Below, one piece after another: positions 49,981-57,479 of a stretch of 64,000 nt of DNA (positions are counted from its first letter, which is position 1; every line of letters starts with the position of its first letter). Under the pieces are notes generated by a model. That model saw only the letters and a list, made by a program, of their open reading frames with translations. It was not told the DNA's origin and did no database searches. The DNA comes from Oscillospiraceae bacterium (GTDB lineage: Bacteria; Bacillota; Clostridia; Oscillospirales; Oscillospiraceae), in contig CACYHB010000006.1 in the NCBI GenBank assembly GCA_902774015.1, forward strand, positions 62,001 through 126,000, read 5' to 3'. The position numbers and the translations under genes are program-made.

Positions 49981-51102
49981 ATGGAACAGACAAAGACGAA
50001 AAAATCCCTTTTCCGCCTGGCACCGGGACGGCATATCCTGCTTCTCGTCAGCGCCGCGATGATCGCGGCCCATCTGCTGACGCGGCGGAGCCATGCCTTG
50101 AACCGCTGGCTCTCGGCGCATGCGGTGCGGCCCCTGCACCGGGCGCTGAGCGTGCTCACCGCAAAGCTGCCCTTTTCCGCAGCAGAAGCGCTGATCGGTC
50201 TCGTAGTCGTCTGCCTTTCGATTTACATAATACTAAGCATTTACAGGCTGATCACCAGGCCGGAAAGAGCAAAACAGGTTTACATAATTATATTAAGCCT
50301 GGCAAGCGCCGGCCTTGCGGTCTATGCGGGCTTCTGCCTGCTCTGGGGCGTTTATTACTATGGGGACGACTTTGCCGCTCAGAGCGGGCTGAAAAATGAG
50401 CCGGTATCGGTGGAACAGCTGGAGAGCGTGACGGCCTATTTCGCCCGGCTCTGCAACGAATATGCCGGGAAGGTGAAGCGGGATGAAAAGGGCTGCTGCG
50501 CCTCGGACCGGGGCATGATCCTGCACCGCTCGCCGGAGGTCTATGCCGCGGCGGAGGCGCTTTACCCCTGCCTGCGGGGCCCTGCGGTGCCCGCCAAGGG
50601 CGTTTTTTTCTCCCGTGTCATGAGCTATACGGACTTTACCGGCTTCTTCTTTCCCTTCACGGCCGAGGCCAACGTGAACATGGATTTCCCCCAGGGGCTT
50701 TTCGCCTCCACCGTGGCCCACGAGCTGGCCCACCAGCGGGGCGTGGCCAAGGAGCAGGAGGCAAACTTCTGCGCCGTGATGGCGAGCCTGCTGTACGGGG
50801 AGCCGGACTACTGCTATTCGGCCTGCCTGCTTGCCTATACCCACCTGGGCAACGCCCTCTACAGCGCCGATCACGCGGCCTGGGAGGAGATCTACGGCAC
50901 GCTGGATCCGGCCGTCCTGCGGGATTTCGCCGCAAGCCGGAGCTACTGGCAGCAGTTCGAAACCCCGGTACAGACCGTGTCCAACACGGTGTATGAAAAC
51001 TTCCTCTACAGCTACGACCAGGACCTGGGCCTCAAAAGCTACGGCGCCTGTGTGGATCTGCTGGTGAATTATTATTATGCAGCAGCAAGCGGCATTTCCT
51101 GA
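49981..51102 (+). CDS. DUF3810 membrane metalloprotein
   Basis: A 373-residue protein with three N-terminal membrane helices (about 20-35, 65-88, 98-125) and a DUF3810 domain that carries a zinc-protease motif HELAHQRG near residue 246. Nearby GFFFPFTAEANVN and the downstream Glu-rich EQEANFCAV fit a gluzincin-like site, with the third ligand in EANF. The domain should face outside. No substrate is known for the family. Confidence 0.85.
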   Translation: MEQTKTKKSLFRLAPGRHILLLVSAAMIAAHLLTRRSHALNRWLSAHAVRPLHRALSVLTAKLPFSAAEALIGLVVVCLSIYIILSIYRLITRPERAKQVYIIILSLASAGLAVYAGFCLLWGVYYYGDDFAAQSGLKNEPVSVEQLESVTAYFARLCNEYAGKVKRDEKGCCASDRGMILHRSPEVYAAAEALYPCLRGPAVPAKGVFFSRVMSYTDFTGFFFPFTAEANVNMDFPQGLFASTVAHELAHQRGVAKEQEANFCAVMASLLYGEPDYCYSACLLAYTHLGNALYSADHAAWEEIYGTLDPAVLRDFAASRSYWQQFETPVQTVSNTVYENFLYSYDQDLGLKSYGACVDLLVNYYYAAASGIS

Positions 51103-51121
51103 AAGGGATGCCGCTTGCTTT
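51085..51121 (+). terminator. Terminator overlapping the DUF3810 stop
   Basis: GCAAGCGGCAT / ATGCCGCTTGC (51085-51095 / 51108-51118) followed by TTT. The 5' arm lies inside the coding end. Confidence 0.75.
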
Positions 51122-51129
51122 CTGCGCAT

Positions 51130-51158
51130 TTGCAATCCGGAGAGCTTTGTATTATAAT
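51130..51158 (+). promoter_or_regulatory. Promoter of the moaC-MOSC-lar operon
   Basis: TTGCAA, 17 bases, perfect TATAAT, 38 bases before moaC. Confidence 0.75.
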
Positions 51159-51195
51159 TATATTTCAGTACACAAAAGACGGGAGAGGGGCCGCA

Positions 51196-51678
51196 ATGAG
51201 CGATTTCACGCATTTTAACGAACAGGGCCGCGCCAAAATGGTGGACGTGGGCGAAAAGCCGGAGACCGTGCGCACGGCTGTGGCGAAGGGAAGCGTGCTG
51301 GTGAACGAGCAGACCTTCTCCCTGATCCGCTCCGGCGGCATGAAAAAGGGCGACGTGCTGACCGTGGCGCAGGTCGCGGGCGTGATGGGCGCAAAGCGCA
51401 CGCCGGATCTGATCCCCATGTGCCACCCGATCCTGCTGGACGGCATCGATCTGCAGCTGTCCCTGGACGAGCGGCGCTGCGCCGTAAACATTGTGGCCAC
51501 GGTGCGCTGCGCCGGCCGCACAGGCGTGGAGATGGAGGCGCTGACCGCGGTGAGCGTGGCGGCGCTCACGGTCTATGACATGTGCAAGGCCGTGCAGAAG
51601 GACATGACGATCGCGGACATCTGCCTGCTGGAAAAGAGCGGCGGCGTCCACGGCGACTACCATCGGGAGGGAGAATAA
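51196..51678 (+). CDS. moaC: Cyclic pyranopterin monophosphate synthase MoaC
   Basis: A 160-residue protein with MVDVGEKPETVRTAVAKG near residue 15, LIPMCHPILLDG near 75 and GVEMEALTAVSVAALTVYDMCKA near 113. It makes cPMP in molybdenum cofactor synthesis, with MoaA. MoaA is not in the window. The gene abuts a MOSC protein and the lar genes. Confidence 0.94.
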   Translation: MSDFTHFNEQGRAKMVDVGEKPETVRTAVAKGSVLVNEQTFSLIRSGGMKKGDVLTVAQVAGVMGAKRTPDLIPMCHPILLDGIDLQLSLDERRCAVNIVATVRCAGRTGVEMEALTAVSVAALTVYDMCKAVQKDMTIADICLLEKSGGVHGDYHREGE

Positions 51679-52116
51679 ATGAAAGGAACGATCCTCGCTG
51701 TCTGCATCAGTGAGAAAAAAGGCCAGCAGAAGCATCCGGTGGAGGAGATCCGCCTGGTGCCGCAGCTGGGCATCCCCGGGGACGCTCACGCGGGGGACTG
51801 GCATCGGATGCTGAGCCTGCTGAGCGCCGCGAGCGTGCGGAGATTGCAGGAAAAGATCGCTTTCCCGCTGCTGCCCGGGGCCTTTGCGGAAAACGTGCTG
51901 GTGGACGGTCTGGAGGTGTACACGCTGCCCGTCGGCGCGAAGCTGCGTGTGGGCTCCGCCATCTGTGAGGTGACCCAGATCGGCAAGGAGTGCCACGCCG
52001 ACTGCGCGATCCGTCAGCAGGCGGGGGACTGCGTTATGCCCCGGGAGGGCATCTTCCTGCGCGTACTCGAGGAAGGCACGGCGAGAGCCGGAGACGAAAT
52101 CGAGGTACTGGACTGA
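51679..52116 (+). CDS. MOSC-domain protein
   Basis: A 145-residue protein made of one MOSC domain: LGIPGDAHAGDWHR near residue 30, GAFAENVLVDG near 65 and TQIGKECHADC with MPREGIF near 100-125. MOSC domains take part in molybdenum cofactor sulfur handling or delivery. The two Cys in the ECHADC motif are conserved in the family. It follows moaC without a gap and overlaps larB by one base. Confidence 0.88.
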   Translation: MKGTILAVCISEKKGQQKHPVEEIRLVPQLGIPGDAHAGDWHRMLSLLSAASVRRLQEKIAFPLLPGAFAENVLVDGLEVYTLPVGAKLRVGSAICEVTQIGKECHADCAIRQQAGDCVMPREGIFLRVLEEGTARAGDEIEVLD

Positions 52117-52868
52117 TGGATAAACAGGAGATCAACGCCCTGCTGGAGGGCGTGAGAGACGGCAGCGTTTCCGTGGAGGAGGCGATGCTGAAGCTCAAGA
52201 TGCAGCCGATCCGGGAGATCGGCGAATACGCCAAAGTGGATTTGCACCGGGGCTTGCGTCAGGGCGTGCCCGAGGTCGTCTACGGCGCCGGCAAAACGCC
52301 GGAGCATATTCTCGGCATTGCCAGAGCCTTGCGGGACAACGGTCAGAAGACCGTGCTCGTGACCCGCATGACGCCGGAGGCTGCCGCACTTGTGGCCGGC
52401 GAGCTGCCCCTCCGTTACGATGCGCTGTCCAAAACCGGCGTCGTCGGAGAACTGCCGGAACCCACAGGAAAGGGGAAAGTGGTGGTCGCCACCGGCGGCA
52501 CCAGCGATATTCCCGTGGCCGAGGAGGCTGCCGTCACCGCAGAGGCTCTTGGCAACCGGGTCGTGCGGCTCTATGACGTGGGCGTGTCCGGCATCCACAG
52601 GCTCCTCTCCCATATGGAGGAGATCATGAGCGCCAGGGTCATCGTGGCTGTGGCGGGCATGGAAGGAGCGCTGCCCTCGGTCATCGGCGGCCTGGCCGAC
52701 TGCCCGGTGATCGCCGTACCCACCAGCGTGGGCTACGGGGCGAGCCTCGGCGGGATCGCCGCGCTGCTGAGCATGCTCAACTCCTGTGCCAGCGGCGTTT
52801 CGGTGGTGAACATCGACAACGGCTTCGGCGCAGGCTACATGGCGTCGATGATCAATCATCTGGATTGA
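52116..52868 (+). CDS. larB: Nickel-pincer cofactor synthesis protein LarB
   Basis: A 250-residue protein with DLHRGLRQGVPEVVYGAGKTPEH near residue 43 and a PurE-like C-terminal domain (VATGGTSDIPVAEEAA near 127, VSVVNIDNGFGAGY near 227). LarB carboxylates and hydrolyses nicotinic acid adenine dinucleotide to start the cofactor of lactate racemase-type enzymes. It overlaps the MOSC stop (TGATG). LarA, the enzyme that uses the cofactor, is not in the window. Confidence 0.92.
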   Translation: MDKQEINALLEGVRDGSVSVEEAMLKLKMQPIREIGEYAKVDLHRGLRQGVPEVVYGAGKTPEHILGIARALRDNGQKTVLVTRMTPEAAALVAGELPLRYDALSKTGVVGELPEPTGKGKVVVATGGTSDIPVAEEAAVTAEALGNRVVRLYDVGVSGIHRLLSHMEEIMSARVIVAVAGMEGALPSVIGGLADCPVIAVPTSVGYGASLGGIAALLSMLNSCASGVSVVNIDNGFGAGYMASMINHLD

Positions 52869-52869
52869 T

Positions 52870-53625
52870 ATGACCTTACAGGAATTCTTTGGCAGGCATC
52901 CCCACTGCGCCCTGGCCTTTTCCGGCGGGGTGGATTCCGCATACCTCCTGTATGCGGGACGCGAATACGGAGCGGAGCTTCGGCCTTACTATGTGAAAAG
53001 CCAGTTTCAGCCGGACTTCGAGTATCGGGACGCCATGCGCCTGTGCCGGGAACTGGGCGTGGAGGCCACGGTCCTGCCGCTGGACGCTCTCTGCCCGGAG
53101 GCAGTACGCCGAAACGGCCCGGACCGCTGCTATCATTGCAAGATCAATATTATGTCAACTATTATCGCGCGGGCGGCAGGAGACGGTTTTTCAGTGCTGC
53201 TGGACGGCACCAACGCCTCTGACGACTCCGGCGACCGGCCCGGCATGCGGGCGCTGGGAGAACTGGGCGTCCTCTCTCCGCTGCGGCTCTGCGGCCTGAC
53301 AAAACCGGAGATCCGGCGGCTCTCCCGTGAGGCGGGGCTCTTTACCTGGGACAAGCCCGCCTACGCCTGTCTGGCTACCCGGATAAAAACCGGAGAGCCG
53401 ATCAGCAGCGAGCGCCTTGCCTCCATCGAGCGCGGAGAGGACTGGCTGTTTTCCCGCGGCTTTACGGATTTTCGCGTCCGCACGGCGGGAGGCAGGGCGC
53501 TGCTGCAGTTTCCCGGTGAACAGCTTCCGCGGGCGCAGGCGCTGCTGCCGGAAATACAAAAGCGTCTCGGCGCGGATTTTACCGCCGTCGAAATTGACCC
53601 GGAGGGGAGAAAAACAGCACGATGA
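52870..53625 (+). CDS. larE: Sacrificial sulfur transferase LarE
   Basis: A 251-residue PP-loop ATPase: FSGGVDSAYLLY at 17-28 and KPAYACLATRIKTGEPIS at 162-179. C167 sits at the position of the sacrificial Cys that donates sulfur in Lactobacillus LarE. Two further Cys (CYHC at 87-90) are of interest because some LarE proteins use an Fe-S cluster held by three Cys instead. It lies between larB and larC in one overlapping operon. Confidence 0.9.
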   Translation: MTLQEFFGRHPHCALAFSGGVDSAYLLYAGREYGAELRPYYVKSQFQPDFEYRDAMRLCRELGVEATVLPLDALCPEAVRRNGPDRCYHCKINIMSTIIARAAGDGFSVLLDGTNASDDSGDRPGMRALGELGVLSPLRLCGLTKPEIRRLSREAGLFTWDKPAYACLATRIKTGEPISSERLASIERGEDWLFSRGFTDFRVRTAGGRALLQFPGEQLPRAQALLPEIQKRLGADFTAVEIDPEGRKTAR

Positions 53626-54800
53626 AAACACTGTATCTGGACTGCGGCATGGGCGCTGCCGGCGATATGCTGACAGCGGCGCTGCTGGAGCTGCACCCCG
53701 GTCCGGCGAGCTTTCTCGAACGGCTCAACGCCGCTCTCCCGGAGGAGGTCACGGTATCCGCCGCGGCCGATGAAAAGTGCGGCCTGCGCGGCACCCACGT
53801 CTCCGTCGTCATCGAGGGCGACGAAGAGGGAGAGAATGACGGGCATCGCCACCGGCATACGAGCGTGCAGGAGATCTGTGCGCGCATCGACGCACTGGAC
53901 GTGCCGGCGGCTGTAAAAGCGGACGTCCACACGGTGTATGACGCCATCGCGCAGGCTGAGAGCGAAGTGCACGGCTATCCCGTGGAGAACATCCATCTGC
54001 ACGAGGTGGGCTCCTGGGATGCGCTGGCGGACGTGCTGGCGGTCTGCTGGCTGCTGTATGAGCTGCAGCCCGATCAGATCCTGGCGTCTCCGATCCATGT
54101 GGGCAGCGGGATGGTGAAGTGCGCCCACGGGCTGCTGCCCGTGCCGGCCCCGGCCACGGAGCGGCTGCTGCGCGGCATCCCCATGTACGGCGGCAGCATT
54201 CGCGGAGAACTCTGCACCCCCACGGGCGCTGCGCTGCTGCGGCACTTTGTCGGCTCTTTCGGCCCGATGCCCCGTATGCGTGTGGAAAAGAGCGGCTTCG
54301 GCACCGGGAAAAAAGACTTTGAAGCGGCAAACGGCCTCCGTGCTCTCTGGGGAGAGACGGACGAGACGGGCAGCAGCGTGCTGGAACTCTGCTGCAATCT
54401 GGACGATATGAGCGGGGAAGCCGTCGGCTTTGCCATGGAGCGGCTGCTGGATGCCGGAGCATTGGACGTCTATACAGTGCCGATCGGGATGAAAAAGTCC
54501 AGACCTGGAATTATGTTAACCTGCATGTGCCGCGCCGTTCAGCGGGACGAGATGCTGCGGCTGCTGTTTCGGCACACCACGACGCTGGGCGTGCGCGAAT
54601 ACGTCTGCGCCCGTTATACGATGCAGCGGAGCTTCCGCACGGAGGAGACGCCCTATGGACCCGTGCGCATCAAAACAGCCGAGGGCTGGGGTGTAAAGCG
54701 GGAGAAGGCAGAGTATGAGGATCTGGCCCGCATCGCATGCGAGCAGGGCATCAGCCTGCGGGAGGCCCGGGAGGCAGCGGAGAATCGCCATGGAGAATGA
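53622..54800 (+). CDS. larC: Nickel insertion protein LarC (full length)
   Basis: A 392-residue protein: LYLDCGMGAAGDMLTAAL at residue 4, a His-rich loop GHRHRHTS near 73, ENIHLHEVGSWDALAD near 123 and NLDDMSGEAVGFAMERLLDAGALDVY near 262. LarC is the CTP-dependent nickel cyclometallase. In Lactobacillus plantarum it is made by ribosomal frameshifting between larC1 and larC2; here it is one uninterrupted frame. It overlaps larE (ATGA) and the next gene. Confidence 0.93.
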   Translation: MKTLYLDCGMGAAGDMLTAALLELHPGPASFLERLNAALPEEVTVSAAADEKCGLRGTHVSVVIEGDEEGENDGHRHRHTSVQEICARIDALDVPAAVKADVHTVYDAIAQAESEVHGYPVENIHLHEVGSWDALADVLAVCWLLYELQPDQILASPIHVGSGMVKCAHGLLPVPAPATERLLRGIPMYGGSIRGELCTPTGAALLRHFVGSFGPMPRMRVEKSGFGTGKKDFEAANGLRALWGETDETGSSVLELCCNLDDMSGEAVGFAMERLLDAGALDVYTVPIGMKKSRPGIMLTCMCRAVQRDEMLRLLFRHTTTLGVREYVCARYTMQRSFRTEETPYGPVRIKTAEGWGVKREKAEYEDLARIACEQGISLREAREAAENRHGE

Positions 54801-55248
54801 AAAGATCGCAGGGCTCTTCGACAAGTGGGTAAAGAAGCTGCGCCTGAATCCGACCTGGGATGTCAGCCTGCAGCTGGTGTCCGATCCGCAATGGAACAAA
54901 TCCGGCGACTTCAAGGTAGACTGCGACGACAGGAAAGCGATCCTGCTGCTGAACGTTGAGAATCCGAAACAGGAAAACCTGGAAGAGGTCATCGTCCATG
55001 AACTGATGCACCTGAAGCTGTATCCTCTTGATCAGGTCACGGAGTCGCTGATCGTGTGCCAGTTCGAGGAGGGGAGCGCCGGCTGGAACCTGGCCTATCG
55101 ACAGTTTTTTACCGCGCTGGAGCAGACTGTGGAGGAGATGACGAAATGCTTTCTGCTGGAGTTCGGAGAGAACCGACAACTCTCCTTTGGCCGCTGCGCC
55201 GGGCAGAAATCGTTTGATGAGCTCTATGATGGGCTGAAGAACCTGTGA
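54790..55248 (+). CDS. Small HExxH metallopeptidase-like protein
   Basis: A 152-residue soluble protein with VIVHELMHLKL near residue 71, a zincin HExxH motif, and a third ligand likely in the QFEEGSAGW region. The start overlaps the larC stop by 11 bases, so it is co-translated with the lar operon, but it is not a known Lar component. The family is unrecognised. Confidence 0.75.
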   Translation: MENEKIAGLFDKWVKKLRLNPTWDVSLQLVSDPQWNKSGDFKVDCDDRKAILLLNVENPKQENLEEVIVHELMHLKLYPLDQVTESLIVCQFEEGSAGWNLAYRQFFTALEQTVEEMTKCFLLEFGENRQLSFGRCAGQKSFDELYDGLKNL

Positions 55249-55308
55249 TCTCAGCGTTCGGCAGGGCCTTTTCATGAGCCGGCGGAAGCAAGAATTATGT
55301 AAACTTAA

Positions 55309-55354
55309 AAAGCCCGGGCGAAACCGTACAGGAACACGGATTCGCCCGGGCTTT
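55309..55354. terminator. Bidirectional terminator
   Basis: AAAGCCCGGGCG / CGCCCGGGCTTT arms with a long loop, flanked by A and T runs, between the lar operon and the converging small minus-strand gene. Confidence 0.8.
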
Positions 55355-55411
55355 CACAGGAATGGCGCCGGTCTGCGGGGCAGCTGCGTGAAGCGTCCCT
55401 TCGCGCATTTT

Positions 55412-55516
55412 TTACAGCAGTGCGGTGAGAAGACCGCCCAGGAGCAGGGCCGCCAGATACAGCAGCTCCGTCAGATTCTGCATACCGGTGCTGGTGGTGA
55501 TGATCTCTTCGTTCAT
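55412..55516 (-). CDS. 34-residue hydrophobic peptide
   Basis: On the minus strand, ATG 55516 follows GGGAGG by eight bases and opens a 34-residue frame: MNEEIITTSTGMQNLTELLYL and then a Leu/Ala/Gly-rich helix. This pattern fits a small single-pass membrane protein. A possible leader hairpin (55535-55554) lies upstream and a terminator downstream. No family is recognised. Confidence 0.55.
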   Translation of the reverse strand: MNEEIITTSTGMQNLTELLYLAALLLGGLLTALL

Positions 55517-55626
55517 TTTCATATCCTCCCTTTTGAGACGCCTGTCACCGTCTCTTTTTTCTGTGGTTTCAGTATACATAACATAATGTCCCATAGAACG
55601 GACTTTCGGGGCGATCGCGCAAAAAC

Positions 55627-55655
55627 TTGCAAGAAAGCACGGGGAAGAATATAAT
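55627..55655 (+). promoter_or_regulatory. Promoter of the SpoU methyltransferase gene
   Basis: TTGCAA, 17 bases, perfect TATAAT. Confidence 0.75.
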
Positions 55656-55685
55656 GATGCCGAAATCTCAGCAAGGAGCCGAGCC

Positions 55686-56522
55686 ATGGCCAATATCATT
55701 GAAATCACCGATTATAACGCGCCCGAGCTGGATGTATACGCCCGGCTCACCGAAGGGCAGCTCAAAAGCCGCGCCGATCTCTCGAAGGGCCTGTTCATTG
55801 CCGAGAGCCCCAATGTGATCCTCCGGGCGCTGGACGGAGGCTATGAGCCTGTGTCCCTGCTGATGGAGCGCAAGCACATCGAGGGGCAGGCGAGAGAGGT
55901 CGTGGAACGCTGCGGGGAGGTCCCGCTTTTTACGGCGCCGCTTGCGGTACTCACGGAGCTGACCGGCTTCCCGCTGACCCGGGGCGTCCTCTGCGCCATG
56001 CGCCGCCGTCCGCTGCCCGCGCTGGAGACAGTGCTGGACGGCGCGCGGAGGATCGCCGTGCTGGAGGACATTATGAACCCCACCAACGTGGGCGCGATCT
56101 TCCGTTCTGCCGCCGCGCTGGGGATGGACGCCGTTCTGCTCACGCCCTCCTGCAGCGATCCGCTCTACCGCCGGGCTGTGCGCGTCAGCATGGGCACGGT
56201 GTTTCAGATCCCCTGGACCCATATCGGCGAGGCGCTTTCGGACTGGCCCCATCCGGGGCTGGAACGGCTGAGAAAGCTGGGCTTCAAGACCGCGGCGATG
56301 GCCCTGCGGGAGGACTCCGTCTCCATCGATGATCCTGCCCTCATGGCAGAGGAAAAGCTGGCCCTTGTACTCGGGACCGAGGGTGAGGGCCTGGCCGACG
56401 GCACCATCGCCGACTGTGATTATACCGTGCGCATCCCCATGTCCCACGGGGTGGATTCGCTGAATGTGGCGGCCGCCAGCGCCGTGGCCTTCTGGCAGCT
56501 CAGCCGGAGGCGGGCGAAATGA
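55686..56522 (+). CDS. TrmH/SpoU-family RNA 2'-O-methyltransferase
   Basis: A 278-residue SPOUT enzyme with an N-terminal RNA-binding region and the three SpoU motifs: NPTNVGAIFRSAAALG near residue 136, LVLGTEGEGL near 222 and IPMSHGVDSLNVAAASAVAFW near 250. It methylates ribose 2'-OH of an rRNA or tRNA base using SAM; the target is not deducible. CAAGGAG precedes the ATG. Confidence 0.9.
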   Translation: MANIIEITDYNAPELDVYARLTEGQLKSRADLSKGLFIAESPNVILRALDGGYEPVSLLMERKHIEGQAREVVERCGEVPLFTAPLAVLTELTGFPLTRGVLCAMRRRPLPALETVLDGARRIAVLEDIMNPTNVGAIFRSAAALGMDAVLLTPSCSDPLYRRAVRVSMGTVFQIPWTHIGEALSDWPHPGLERLRKLGFKTAAMALREDSVSIDDPALMAEEKLALVLGTEGEGLADGTIADCDYTVRIPMSHGVDSLNVAAASAVAFWQLSRRRAK

Positions 56523-57343
56523 GCATCGTGCCGGATTTCTATGGCCGCTTTGCCTGCCGCGCGGGTGCTTGCCGGCACTCCTGCTGCCGGGGCTGGGAGA
56601 TCGACGTGGACGAGGCGAGCGCCGCGTTCTATGGGGAGATCCCCGGTGCGCTGGGCGAGAAGCTCCGGCGCAGCCTGCACCGGGATGAAAACGGCGCGCA
56701 CTTTGTTCTGACAGACACGGACCGCTGTCCTTTCCTGTGCGAGGACGGGCTGTGCGAGCTGATACGCACGCTGGGAGAGGATTCTCTCTGCGATATCTGC
56801 GCGTTGCATCCGCGCTTTTATGAGGATGTGTGCGATGTGGAACTCTGCGGCCTGGGCCTGAGCTGCGAGGCGGCCTGCGATCTGCTGCTGGAGGGAGACG
56901 GCCCACTGCAGCTGATTGACGAGGAGAGCGGAGAGGGCATGGACATGGCGGGACTGCTCGCGCGCCTCGGCTTCCCGTTCGAGCCGGCGCTGCTGCACTT
57001 TGACGGAAGGCCTCCCTCCGCCCGCTTTCTCACCCTTCTCGGCGAAACCGAAGCGATCGACGAACGCTGGCCGGAAGAGCTGGCGGCAGTCCGGGCGGGC
57101 CTTTCCGGAGCGCGCCTCCCCGTAGGGGAGCGCCGGGATCGGATGCTGCAGTACCTGCTTTTCCGCCAGCTGGAGCGGGCGGAACAAAACAGACTGGATG
57201 CGCTGCTGGACTATGCCCGGGAGAGCACGGCCTTTATCGCCGCGCAGGACGCGCTTTTCGGCGCGGACCCTGAGCATCTGCGCCGCTTTTCGGAGCAGAT
57301 CGAATACAGCACGGAGAACGTGGGTATTCTGCTCGGCAGATAG
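56519..57343 (+). CDS. FliB-like / YkgJ-type cysteine-cluster protein
   Basis: A 274-residue protein rich in Cys in its first 125 residues: CRAGACRHSCCRGWEIDV at 13-30, RCPFLCEDGLCELI near 70 and CDICALHPRFYEDVC near 90. This arrangement is found in proteins annotated as flagellin lysine-N-methylase (FliB) and in YkgJ-type metal-cluster domains. No flagellar gene lies in the window, so a different protein or metal role is possible. It overlaps the SpoU gene by four bases. Confidence 0.8.
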   Translation: MSIVPDFYGRFACRAGACRHSCCRGWEIDVDEASAAFYGEIPGALGEKLRRSLHRDENGAHFVLTDTDRCPFLCEDGLCELIRTLGEDSLCDICALHPRFYEDVCDVELCGLGLSCEAACDLLLEGDGPLQLIDEESGEGMDMAGLLARLGFPFEPALLHFDGRPPSARFLTLLGETEAIDERWPEELAAVRAGLSGARLPVGERRDRMLQYLLFRQLERAEQNRLDALLDYARESTAFIAAQDALFGADPEHLRRFSEQIEYSTENVGILLGR

Positions 57344-57347
57344 AGAA

Positions 57348-57375
57348 AAACGGCAGGCGAAAGCCTGCCGTTTAC
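57348..57375 (+). terminator. Terminator after the FliB-like gene
   Basis: A perfect 11-bp stem (57348-57358 / 57363-57373) with a GAAA loop. Confidence 0.8.
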
Positions 57376-57479
57376 AGTTTCCTTGCGGAATGTTAAAAAA
57401 ATCTTGGGACTTTGTTCACGACAAGGTCACAAATTCCGGCTATATTACAATCACACCAAAACAAAAGAGGTAAGCAAAA

